This document shows positions 22,223-29,612 of a stretch of 64,000 nucleotides of DNA, one piece after another; the first letter of the stretch is position 1, and the number at the start of each line of letters is the position of its first letter. The notes below the pieces were generated by a model. It saw nothing but the letters and a program-made list of their open reading frames with translations, did no database searches and was not told the origin of the DNA. The stretch comes from Candidatus Enterococcus testudinis (lineage in GTDB: Bacteria; Bacillota; Bacilli; Lactobacillales; Enterococcaceae): contig NZ_NGKU01000001.1 in assembly GCF_002140915.1 (NCBI RefSeq), positions 1,103,645 through 1,167,644 on the forward strand, written 5' to 3'. Both the position numbers and the translations under genes were made by a program.

Positions 22223-23923
22223 TTAATCCTGTTTTTCCCAAAAATCAGTAATCGCGCCTTTGGCAGAACTGGATACGATATGTGCATACTTTCCTAATGC
22301 GCCTCGTGAATGAAGGGGAGGGATCACCAACGTACTTTGACGCTTGGCTAATTCTTCTGCCGATACATCCATTGTCAATTCTTTGGTATCTTGATCCACG
22401 ATGACCGTATCGCCAGTTTTAAGCAATGCAATCGGACCACCGTCTTGGGCTTCCGGTGCGATATGTCCGACGACCAATCCATAGGTGCCGCCAGAAAAAC
22501 GGCCGTCGGTCAGTAAGGCCACTGTTTCTCCTTGCCCTTTACCAACGATCATACTAGATAGAGACAACATTTCCGGCATACCAGGTCCGCCTTTAGGGCC
22601 TACATAACGGACGACCACAACATCACCATCGACGATCTCATCGGAGAGCACGGCATCAATGGCTTCTTCTTCTGTATTGAATACTTTGGCTGGGCCGACA
22701 TGTCGCCGGACTTTGACACCAGAAACTTTCGCGACTGCACCATCAGGCGCTAAATTACCATGCAAGACAATCAAAGGGCCATCTTTACGTTTCGGATTTT
22801 CTAAAGGCATGATGACTTGCTGACCAGCTTTTAAGGAAGATACTTCCGCAAGATTTTCCGCGATCGTCTTGCCTGTGACTGTCAGGCAATCGCCATGGAT
22901 AAAGCCATTTTCATAAAGGTATTTCATAACTGCCGATACACCACCGACTTCATACAAATCTTGGAACACATAGTGGCCGCTGGGTTTTAAATCTGCCAAA
23001 TGAGGCACTTTGGCTTGAAAATCATTGAAATCATCTAATGTCAAATCAACATTCGCTGCGTGAGCCATCGCCATAAGATGCAAGATGGCATTGGTTGATC
23101 CACCTAATGCCATGACAACTGTGATGGCATTTTCAAAGGCTTTTCGTGTCATGATGTCCTTGGGATAAATTTGTTTTTCTAATAGGTGTAACACAGCTTC
23201 ACCGGCTGCTTCAACATCTTTGAGTTTTTCTTCGGTGATGGCAGGGTGAGAGGAGGATCCTGGTAAACTCATTCCCATGGCTTCGATGGCAGCAGCCATT
23301 GTATTGGCTGTGTACATGCCGCCACAGCCCCCAGGACCGGGACAAGCATTGCATTCGATGCGACGCACCTCTTCAGCTGTGATGTCTTGATTATTCCATT
23401 GACCAATAGCCTCAAACACGGAAACCAAATCGATGTCTTTGCCATCCAAATTTCCTGGCGCAATCGTACCGCCATAGACGAAGATTGCAGGGACTTCTGT
23501 ATTGGCGATCGCAATCATGCAGCCAGGCATATTTTTATCGCAGCCGCCAATGGCTACGAATGCATCACAGTTATGCCCACTGACAGCAGTTTCTACAGAA
23601 TCAGCAATGATGTCGCGAGAAGGCAAGGAATAGCGCATGCCAGGGGTACCCATGGCGATCCCATCAGCGACGGTGATCGTCCCAAATTGAACGGGCCAGC
23701 CACCCGCAGTCAGGACACCTTGCTTGGCCAATTTGCCCAAATCATGCAGGTGGATATTGCAAGGTGTATTTTCAGCCCATGTGCTGATTACACCAATGAT
23801 TGGTTTTTTAAATTCTTCGTCGTCCATGCCTGTGGCCCGTAACATGGCCCTGTTCGGTGATTTGACCATATGATCATAGACATGACTGCGGATACGGATA
23901 TCTTTTTTTGCTTGTTCTGACAT
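22223..23923 (-). CDS. ilvD: Dihydroxy-acid dehydratase
   Basis: IlvD/Edd-family dehydratase of 566 residues, using an Fe-S cluster and Mg2+ to convert dihydroxy-acids to 2-keto acids in branched-chain amino acid synthesis. Seen: [10 protein letters not shown] and [17 protein letters not shown] cluster motifs and the carboxylate-binding GRFSGGTYG. The ATG at 23923 is preceded by GAAAGGAG; the upstream in-frame extension is rejected. No other ilv or leu gene is nearby, so it is an orphan or is used in another keto-acid route; sugar-acid dehydratases of the same family are usually less similar in the GSTNA and GRFSGG regions. Confidence 0.9.
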   Translation of the reverse strand: MSEQAKKDIRIRSHVYDHMVKSPNRAMLRATGMDDEEFKKPIIGVISTWAENTPCNIHLHDLGKLAKQGVLTAGGWPVQFGTITVADGIAMGTPGMRYSLPSRDIIADSVETAVSGHNCDAFVAIGGCDKNMPGCMIAIANTEVPAIFVYGGTIAPGNLDGKDIDLVSVFEAIGQWNNQDITAEEVRRIECNACPGPGGCGGMYTANTMAAAIEAMGMSLPGSSSHPAITEEKLKDVEAAGEAVLHLLEKQIYPKDIMTRKAFENAITVVMALGGSTNAILHLMAMAHAANVDLTLDDFNDFQAKVPHLADLKPSGHYVFQDLYEVGGVSAVMKYLYENGFIHGDCLTVTGKTIAENLAEVSSLKAGQQVIMPLENPKRKDGPLIVLHGNLAPDGAVAKVSGVKVRRHVGPAKVFNTEEEAIDAVLSDEIVDGDVVVVRYVGPKGGPGMPEMLSLSSMIVGKGQGETVALLTDGRFSGGTYGLVVGHIAPEAQDGGPIALLKTGDTVIVDQDTKELTMDVSAEELAKRQSTLVIPPLHSRGALGKYAHIVSSSAKGAITDFWEKQD

Positions 23924-24096
23924 CGTGAAGCACTCCTTTCGATAAGACCCATCGAGTGTTTTCCTACTATTTAACCGTACTTTAGCGAAAAGCGCAATCA
24001 TTTTCGAAAGATTGAGAAAATTCGCAAAAAAACCTTGTTATTTCGGATCGTTCGTGGTCAAATAAATATAATTATCTATGAAAAGAGGACTTCGCC

Positions 24097-24438
24097 ATGT
24101 CAAATGAAATCAAAATGAACCCTTTAGCACAAGAGAATCAAGCAGCCATCATTGAGAAATTGGAGATGGTGATGGATCCGGAAATTGGTTTGGATGTCTA
24201 TAATCTAGGTCTGATTTATGAAATCAATTTGCGTGATCATGGGCTGTGTGAAATCGTCATGACCTTTACGGGTGCTGGATGTGGCTGTATTGATTCTGTT
24301 CCAGCTGAAATCCAAGACCGTTTGATTGAATTGCCTGTCATCGACGATGTCAAAGTGAATGTCGTGTGGTCTCCGACATGGCAGCTGACAAGAATCAGTC
24401 GTTTAGGACGTATCACATTAGGGGTCAATCCTAATTAG
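24097..24438 (+). CDS. MIP18/DUF59-family metal-sulfur cluster assembly protein
   Basis: A 113-residue MIP18-family (SufT/PaaD-like) protein: the acidic MDPEIGLDVYNLGLIYEI segment, the MTFTGAGCGC motif with closely spaced cysteines, and the VVWSPTW ending. Such proteins help Fe-S cluster maturation or delivery. It is divergent from ilvD, whose product requires an Fe-S cluster. Confidence 0.87.
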   Translation: MSNEIKMNPLAQENQAAIIEKLEMVMDPEIGLDVYNLGLIYEINLRDHGLCEIVMTFTGAGCGCIDSVPAEIQDRLIELPVIDDVKVNVVWSPTWQLTRISRLGRITLGVNPN

Positions 24439-24735
24439 ATCAAGCAAACAATCGATTATATAGAGCAGCGCGCAGCTTGTTCAAAGTTTTTTCCTTTTTT
24501 TATTTTTTTAAAAAAAGGAAAAAGAAAGGATATTTTCTCTTTCGTTCCTCTTGAATTCAGTAGACGCTTTCATTAAGATGAGAATATAAGTCGATATCTG
24601 TCAATTAGCTGTGACGTTTGGTTTTACATTTTCTGAAGATCATTGGGGGAATGATAGCGCATAATCTGTTGAATGAACTTGCAGCATGAAGACAGCAATC
24701 GGCTTTTTTGTTGATTAGACAGGGGGGAGGGTCTT
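24439..24735. other. Intergenic region with AT hairpin
   Basis: About 300 bases without a gene. A long T/A inverted repeat (about 24488-24526) could act as a weak terminator for the MIP18-family gene. The right end carries the strong ribosome-binding site GGGGGGAGG. No known riboswitch fold was recognised. Confidence 0.4.
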
Positions 24736-25116
24736 TTGGGTATACCGGCTTCTGTTGTGTACAAAATGCAAATGATTTCTAATGAGCCGCTATTTCAGAA
24801 ATTGGTCGAAACGTGTATAGATGTTTTGAATGACTATCATTTAATGATTCATCCGCAGCATTGGCAATTTTTTTTGGTGCATCTAAAAGAACTGACTGAA
24901 CGGACGATCCACGAAAGATGGGGTGTCACTGCTGACATTGGCATGGATGATTTCCCGCCTGTATCTAAAGAAGCGTTGGAAATAGCAAAAGAGATCAGCG
25001 CGCCTATAGAGCTATTGCCCGTAAGTGAGATTCGATTATTGGCGGTTCATCTTGATCTTGCCATATCGACAGATGAAAGCCAACCAAGTACATTGACGGC
25101 TCCGCCAGGCTCTTGA
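24736..25116 (+). CDS. Stand-alone PRD-domain protein
   Basis: A 126-residue protein that appears to be one PTS regulation domain without a DNA- or RNA-binding partner: [10 protein letters not shown]-like HLKELTERT near residue 50, EALEIAKEI near 85 and the conserved ending [14 protein letters not shown] near 103-116 with its His. The TTG start has GGGGGGAGG five bases upstream. It lacks any CAT or HTH domain and no PTS gene adjoins it. It may modulate another PRD regulator in trans or be regulated by HPr phosphorylation; this is inference. Assignment to the PRD fold is by pattern. Confidence 0.6.
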   Translation: MGIPASVVYKMQMISNEPLFQKLVETCIDVLNDYHLMIHPQHWQFFLVHLKELTERTIHERWGVTADIGMDDFPPVSKEALEIAKEISAPIELLPVSEIRLLAVHLDLAISTDESQPSTLTAPPGS

Positions 25117-25295
25117 GTTGCCTACACTTTTTAACAATGACGAAGTCGAAGATTTTTTTCGGCTTTTTTTGGTTTCTCTACACCCTATTGGCAGGAAAAA
25201 GCATTTTATTTTCCTTTTCGGTATTTTTCCTCTACACTTTTTGTAGGAAGTATAAAAGAAAAAGACTATCACAAAATAATAGGAGGAAATGGAAA

Positions 25296-26183
25296 ATGTC
25301 AGAAAAAATCAGCAATCCATTAACAAAGTATTACAATGGGAAGTTTGAGAAACAGCCCCAAGAAGCACCAGCGATCCAAGGGAAAATGCAACCAGTTCCC
25401 GATTGTGGTGAAGAAAGTTATACAGGATCCGGCAAATTAACAGGTAGAAAAGCCCTTGTGACTGGTGGGGACTCTGGGATTGGGCGAGCAGCAGCGATTG
25501 CTTATGCCAAAGAAGGGGCCGATGTTGCCATCAATTATTTGCCATTTGAAGAAGAAGATGCCCAAGAAGTCAAAGCAGCGATCGAAGCAGCAGGTCAAAA
25601 AGCGGTCTTGATTCCGGGGGATTTGAGAGATGAAGACTTTACCCGTAAACTGGTGCATGATGCGGCAGCAGCTTTAGGCGGTTTAGATATATTGGTCTTG
25701 AATGCAGGTATGCAGCAAGCTGTGCAAGACATTAAAGATCTGACAACAGAACAAATCAAAGATACTTTTACTATCAATATCATTTCAATGTATTGGACCG
25801 TCCAAGAAGCGCTAGATTATCTGCCTGCTGGCGGAAGTATTTTAACTACTACTTCGATCCAAAGTGCAGAACCGAGTGCACAATTATTGGATTATGCTGC
25901 AACAAAAGGTGCGATTACCTCATTTAGTAAAGGGTTAGCCGCGCAATTGAGTGAAAAAGGGATTCGGGTCAACACTGTGGCCCCTGGACCAATTTGGACA
26001 CCATTGCAAATTTGTGGTGGACAACCGCAATCAGCGATTCCAGAATTTGGTCAAAATGAATTGTTAAAACGTGCCGGTCAACCTGTTGAATTGGCCCCGG
26101 TATATGTATTCTTGGCTTCTGATGAAGCAAGCTACGTGACGGGTCAAGTGTATAGCATTACCGGTGGTTCATTCTTTGCATAG
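25296..26183 (+). CDS. SDR-family oxidoreductase, general stress protein-like
   Basis: Short-chain dehydrogenase of 295 residues with an N-terminal extension of about 48 residues, like YhdF/YdaD stress proteins of Bacillus. NADP-binding TGGDSGIG lies at 56-63, NAG in LVLNAG, the catalytic YAATK, and the PGPIWTPLQ loop. The ATG at 25296 follows AGGAGG; a long hydrophobic in-frame upstream stretch is out of context and rejected. Substrate unknown. Confidence 0.92.
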   Translation: MSEKISNPLTKYYNGKFEKQPQEAPAIQGKMQPVPDCGEESYTGSGKLTGRKALVTGGDSGIGRAAAIAYAKEGADVAINYLPFEEEDAQEVKAAIEAAGQKAVLIPGDLRDEDFTRKLVHDAAAALGGLDILVLNAGMQQAVQDIKDLTTEQIKDTFTINIISMYWTVQEALDYLPAGGSILTTTSIQSAEPSAQLLDYAATKGAITSFSKGLAAQLSEKGIRVNTVAPGPIWTPLQICGGQPQSAIPEFGQNELLKRAGQPVELAPVYVFLASDEASYVTGQVYSITGGSFFA

Positions 26184-26203
26184 TAAATGACAAAATAAAA
26201 AAA

Positions 26204-26242
26204 ACGCGCGAAATGACTGATTTAGTCATGTGCGTTTTTTTT
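26204..26242 (+). terminator. Terminator after SDR gene
   Basis: ACGCGCGAAATGACT pairs with AGTCATGTGCGT around a short loop, flanked by A and T tracts on either side. Confidence 0.88.
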
Positions 26243-26314
26243 ATGCTATGGTTTTTGGACGATAGATGCAAAGATAAAGAATCTATTAAAATATAATTTA
26301 TAGTCTCAATTTTA

Positions 26315-26343
26315 TTGCTATTATCCATAGAAAAATGTATCCT
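26315..26343 (+). promoter_or_regulatory. Promoter candidate of the M-box leader
   Basis: TTGCTA (26315-26320), 17-base spacer, TATCCT (26338-26343), placed about 30 bases before the riboswitch core. Confidence 0.5.
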
Positions 26344-26370
26344 TTCAACGAGAGAATAAATAACTAAATA

Positions 26371-26523
26371 CTTGTTAGGTGAGGCTCCTATACAAACATA
26401 AGCTATTGCGCAGAAACGTCGAAAGACGCCAATGTGTAAAACAGGAATTGTCGGATTAAGGCTTTTCATAAGATAGCTAAGACGCGTCTTTACGTTGTAT
26501 AGTGTCAAAACTCGGACGATGAG
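26371..26523 (+). promoter_or_regulatory. M-box (ykoK) magnesium riboswitch, orphan
   Basis: The element contains in order the conserved M-box blocks: GTTAGGTGAGGCTCCTATAC, GCTATTGCGCAGAAACGTC, AAAGACGCCAATG, a CAGGAATTGTCGG/TTAAGG segment, a variable hairpin, and GTATAGTG...AAACTCGGACGAT closing the aptamer. These match the Bacillus subtilis ykoK leader nearly block by block. M-boxes sense Mg2+ and normally shut off a Mg transporter (mgtE, mgtA). Here the terminator follows at once, but no transporter gene follows; only a decayed reading frame lies downstream. Confidence 0.92.
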
Positions 26524-26534
26524 GGGAAATAATG

Positions 26535-26573
26535 GACAAACTTCTTACTCACACTAGAAGTTTGTCTTTTTTT
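26535..26573 (+). terminator. Riboswitch expression-platform terminator
   Basis: Perfect arms GACAAACTTCT and AGAAGTTTGTC followed by seven T residues, directly after the M-box; it is the expected Mg2+-on terminator. Confidence 0.92.
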
Positions 26574-26699
26574 AATCAATTGGTTTTTATTTTCAGTTTA
26601 AAATAACGTGCGTTAGTTTTGTGTTTCCTTTGACATGTGCACCAAGCAACACTCTTTTTAGATTAAGCAATCAAAATGATTGGAAAACATGCAGGAGGG

Positions 26700-27014
26700 A
26701 AATGGTCATTCTGACACGTTGTTGGTGGCACAAAATGATACCAAGAACAAGTGTAAAGTATAACTGTTATGACCAGGCTGCCAAAAGCAGTCGGCCAAAT
26801 TTGGGGGCAAATCGATACCAATCTGCCGATGTCAGTCGTAATTGATGTCTTGATGGATTATCTGAAAGGCGAAACTGGAACCATTGATGCTCTGTCAGTG
26901 CCAGTTGATCATTCATGGGACATTAATGATCATACGCCAACTGGAAGCGTCTTGTCGATTGATGAAGAGAAAAATAAGGCTGCTATCGCAGATTTTTTCA
27001 ATACAGGGGAATAG
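26700..27014 (+). pseudogene. Decayed C-terminal gene fragment (possibly LCP-family)
   Basis: The longest open part (26769-27014, 81 codons) has no good ribosome-binding site and reads TRLPKAVGQIWGQIDTNLPM, then a stretch ending in LSIDEEKNKAAIADFF. The same frame continues upstream as short peptide-like segments broken by stop codons at 26712, 26736 and 26754. This looks like the C-terminus of a larger protein; the pattern is weakly like the end of LytR-CpsA-Psr transferases, but I am not sure of the family. It is not a magnesium transporter fragment that I can recognise. Confidence 0.45.
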
Positions 27015-27033
27015 CTGCATGAAAAAAGTGCCT

Positions 27034-27061
27034 CAAAAAAAGACCCTTCAAATGAAGGGTC
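27034..27061 (-). terminator. Terminator of the 52-aa gene
   Basis: On the minus strand GACCCTT/AAGGGTC is followed by a run of seven T residues; on the plus strand no T tract follows, so it serves the minus-strand small gene. Confidence 0.85.
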
Positions 27062-27083
27062 GCCTGCTAGTTCGGAAAAAAAA

Positions 27084-27242
27084 TCAGTTTTGTCGTTCCT
27101 TGGCAATTTTCAAAACCAAGGAGAAGGCTGCTAAAGCAAAACCGCTATATTTGACAAATTTTTCAAGTGAAGCGATTCGCTGCGCTTTTTGCGCTTTTTT
27201 GGTAGTGCCAACAGTTGTATGATGATTTGTTAAGTGTCCCAT
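27084..27242 (-). CDS. Small 52-aa protein of unknown function
   Basis: A short gene of 53 codons with every expected signal: promoter, AAGGAG six to nine bases before the ATG, and a downstream terminator. The N-terminal half is basic and polar (TTKKAQKAQR); the C-terminal half has one moderately hydrophobic segment, YSGFALAAFSLVLKIA (residues 32-47), which could be a membrane-associated helix. I do not recognise the family. It may be a small membrane-bound regulator or an uncharacterised conserved enterococcal peptide. Confidence 0.68.
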   Translation of the reverse strand: MGHLTNHHTTVGTTKKAQKAQRIASLEKFVKYSGFALAAFSLVLKIAKERQN

Positions 27243-27274
27243 GAATATCCGCTCCTTCTTCTGTGTATAGTCTT

Positions 27275-27303
27275 ATTATACCTACAAATGAACAGAATGT
27301 CTG
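27275..27303 (-). promoter_or_regulatory. Promoter of the 52-aa gene
   Basis: On the minus strand CAGACA, 17-base spacer, TATAAT (complement of ATTATA at 27275-27280), ending about 33 bases before the start codon. Confidence 0.7.
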
Positions 27304-27540
27304 GATATATGCTGAGGGCCGAGGCTTTCTATTAAAAAGAATAAAGTTGTCAAAAAATACATTCTCTCTCATTTCGAAAATCCAGACATTTTTTGATAAT
27401 AAAAAGAGTAGTTCATATGCTATAAATAATAGAGGACATTGAACGAGTAAATGAAGTACTTGTTTTTTGGATAAACAAAGAAAAGAAAATACGTATATCG
27501 ATGCCATTATCGTTATAATCAAAAAGGATGAAGAAAATTG

Positions 27541-27909
27541 ATGGACACAAAGAACTTATATCAAGATTCAAAACATTATTTTGATCGAATGACCGCACAT
27601 CAACTGCATGATACCTGCCACCAAGCGGATTCACTGATTAGACAATATATCGAAACGCTGCAGCAAGAATTTGAGCAAACTTTAGCAGAAATCAACGGGC
27701 AAAACTTTTGGTCCCACTATCCAATCCTCATGGGATTAGATGCTCGATTCGTTCTATTAGATTCATTATTGGCTCTTTCTGATATTGATTTGACTGAACA
27801 GGAATTGATTCAAATGGTTGAAAAAGACTATGTGACGATCAACAAAGAATTTTGCGGCTACACGCTGAATGAAAAACCACATGAAAGCTTATTCTTTGCA
27901 GTCACTTAA
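27541..27909 (+). CDS. Hypothetical protein, 122 aa
   Basis: Soluble, acidic, mostly helical protein with the N-terminal half rich in His, Gln and Glu (YFDRMTAHQLHDTCHQ). I recognise no domain. The ATG has AAGGATG about ten bases upstream. It stands alone between the small minus-strand gene and a BlaI-like regulator, with no terminator that I could see. Confidence 0.6.
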   Translation: MDTKNLYQDSKHYFDRMTAHQLHDTCHQADSLIRQYIETLQQEFEQTLAEINGQNFWSHYPILMGLDARFVLLDSLLALSDIDLTEQELIQMVEKDYVTINKEFCGYTLNEKPHESLFFAVT

Positions 27910-27970
27910 TTGAAATGAATAGAATTGTTTAAAATAACGTTAATAATATTCAAAATAATTAAAAATACTT

Positions 27971-27999
27971 TTGATTAAAGAATAAAAGTAAGTTATTAT
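27971..27999 (+). promoter_or_regulatory. Promoter and possible operator of the BlaI-like gene
   Basis: TTGATT (27971-27976), 17-base spacer, TATTAT (27994-27999). An inverted repeat AGACA-N7-TGTCT lies downstream at 28029-28045 and could be an autoregulatory operator. Confidence 0.65.
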
Positions 28000-28106
28000 G
28001 AATGTAGTTAAAAAAGATATGTCCAAAAAGACAACTAGGATGTCTAAATGCGTAGCGGCCATTTGTTTTTGAACTTGAAAGAAGGGAATGCGGAAGGAGT
28101 TTTTTT

Positions 28107-28472
28107 ATGGATTATTTAGAATTTTCGAAAAAAGAATGGGAGGTTCTGGTCCGATTTTGGTCGACCTCTGAACCGCTTTGCTGTGCTGAATTCAGTGAAC
28201 AATTTGGGATGAATCGCAATACTGTTCTAGCTGTTATCCGTAAATTATTGAATCACGGCATTTTAGAGATTGAAAGCATCAAGATGAGTGGATCTGTATT
28301 GGCAAGAAGATTCCAACCAGCGGTGACAGAGCATGATGTTTTTCAACAGTTATTAACAGAAACACAACTTCGGGCAATGATCAAAAATGTCATCCAATCG
28401 ATTGACTCGCCAGAAGTCTGTCAAGAATTATTAACGATGATCGAAGAAGCAAAGTGCAGCCAAGCGGTCTAA
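28107..28472 (+). CDS. BlaI/MecI/CopY-like winged-helix regulator
   Basis: A 121-residue protein: winged-helix domain at about 5-75 (KKEWEVLVRFW at the start, MNRNTVLAVIRKLLNHGIL as recognition helix region, ARRFQPAVTEHD at its end) and a C-terminal dimerisation part, as in BlaI/MecI/CopY repressors. No beta-lactamase, BlaR1 sensor or copper gene is adjacent, so its target is unknown. It has its own promoter and terminator. Confidence 0.72.
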   Translation: MDYLEFSKKEWEVLVRFWSTSEPLCCAEFSEQFGMNRNTVLAVIRKLLNHGILEIESIKMSGSVLARRFQPAVTEHDVFQQLLTETQLRAMIKNVIQSIDSPEVCQELLTMIEEAKCSQAV

Positions 28473-28523
28473 TATGATGCTCATGGCTCGTCGGTTCATC
28501 AGTTTGTTACATGTATCAAAAAA

Positions 28524-28571
28524 ACACCCCCTTTCTTTTCAAGTAGCAGAAATGAAAGGGCGTGTTTTTTT
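28524..28571. terminator. Bidirectional terminator between BlaI-like gene and ohrR
   Basis: ACACCCCCTTTC and GAAAGGGCGTGT arms with A and T tracts on the two sides; the last bases overlap the ohrR stop codon. Confidence 0.85.
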
Positions 28572-29040
28572 AGTTAGTTTCGCTGCCTTGAACGAGTTTC
28601 ACAGCCAGACGTTGTAATGTGGCCGCTTCTTCTGCAGTCAATGGAAAGAGCGAAAGGAGTGTTTTTGGAATCGCCTCAGCTGCTTGCTTTAACGCGTGAC
28701 CATCAGGTGTTAGTGAAATGACCACACTTCGTTCATCATGGGGATCCCGTATCCGATTCAGCAATTGTTTCTCTTGCATTTTTTTGAGAACGGGGGTCAG
28801 CGTACCAGAATCTAAACATAGATGGCTGCCCAATTCCTTCACAGACACATCACCTTGTTCCCATAAAACCAACATGACTAAATACTGTGTATACGTGAGG
28901 TTCAATGGGGCTAATAAAGGTTTGTACTGCTTGATGATTTCTTTTGATGCCGCGTACAAGGAAAAGCAAAGCTGGTTTTCCAATGCCAGTTCATCGAAAG
29001 GTGTTTGATCATGCAACGCTGTATTTCTGTCCTCAGACAT
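28570..29040 (-). CDS. ohrR: Organic hydroperoxide-sensing MarR-family repressor
   Basis: OhrR of 156 residues. The reactive Cys25 lies in ENQLCFSLYA, the classic OhrR N-terminal motif, followed by the LTYTQYLVMLVLW helix and the winged-helix DERSV wing (DPHDERSVVISLT). No other Cys is present, so it is of the single-Cys type that is inactivated by mixed disulfide formation or overoxidation. It lies eight bases after ohr in a likely two-gene operon that it would repress through the operator at 29489. Confidence 0.94.
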   Translation of the reverse strand: MSEDRNTALHDQTPFDELALENQLCFSLYAASKEIIKQYKPLLAPLNLTYTQYLVMLVLWEQGDVSVKELGSHLCLDSGTLTPVLKKMQEKQLLNRIRDPHDERSVVISLTPDGHALKQAAEAIPKTLLSLFPLTAEEAATLQRLAVKLVQGSETN

Positions 29041-29048
29041 GATCGTCT

Positions 29049-29459
29049 TTACGCTTCGACAGCTTTCACTGTCACTTCAATATTGCCAGCAGTCGCTTTT
29101 GAGTATGGGCATACTGTATGGGCAACTTCTAGCAACTCTTGTGTTTCTTCTAAAGATAACCCTTCGATTGATCCTTCAAGTTCAACACCTAGAACAAAAC
29201 TTGATTCACTTTCAGCGTATAAAGAAACTTGTGCGGCAACAGTTGAAGCGCCGTCGATCCCTTTGCTTGATTTTACTAAGTCCAATGCACTATTGAAACA
29301 TGCGGCGAAACCAGCAGCAAAAAGTTGTTCAGGGTTTGTTGCATTTTCAACACGTTTACCAGGGGCTGCGATATTTAATTCAAGTGAGTGATCTGGGCTG
29401 TGGACTTCTCCAGAACGGCCACCAGTGTTGATCATTTTTGTAGAATACATTTTTTTCAT
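29049..29459 (-). CDS. ohr: Organic hydroperoxide resistance peroxidase
   Basis: OsmC/Ohr-family thiol peroxidase of 136 residues with both catalytic cysteines, Cys54 in GFAACF and Cys117 in HTVCPYS, which reduce organic hydroperoxides using lipoylated partners. GGAGTG precedes the ATG. First gene of the ohr-ohrR unit. Confidence 0.96.
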   Translation of the reverse strand: MKKMYSTKMINTGGRSGEVHSPDHSLELNIAAPGKRVENATNPEQLFAAGFAACFNSALDLVKSSKGIDGASTVAAQVSLYAESESSFVLGVELEGSIEGLSLEETQELLEVAHTVCPYSKATAGNIEVTVKAVEA

Positions 29460-29488
29460 AAGACAATCACTCCATATTTTTTATTTTT

Positions 29489-29509
29489 TACAATTAAATT
29501 GTATGCAAT
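29489..29509 (-). promoter_or_regulatory. OhrR operator
   Basis: The inverted repeat TACAATTAAATTGTA (29489-29503) extended by TGCAAT is nearly the same as the Bacillus OhrR operator and lies about 30 bases upstream of ohr. Confidence 0.88.
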
Positions 29510-29563
29510 CTAAATCGTTTTTGCAAATGATGTGCTCATACTTGCAAAAATAGGATACAAATC

Positions 29564-29600
29564 AAAAAAACGACCCTATCTATGTAAGATCGCTTTTTTG
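29564..29600 (-). terminator. Terminator after mprF
   Basis: An imperfect hairpin with arms around CGATCTT and AGATAGGGTCG is followed on the minus strand by seven T residues. Confidence 0.6.
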
Positions 29601-29612
29601 TCGAAATAATTA

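Noticed and set aside
26158-26508. A 116-codon minus-strand frame
   Set aside because: It lies antisense to the M-box and a terminator, has no ribosome-binding site and no protein-like pattern.
27163-27522. A 119-codon minus-strand frame
   Set aside because: It overlaps the 52-residue gene and its promoter in another frame and lacks a ribosome-binding site; the short gene explains the signals better.
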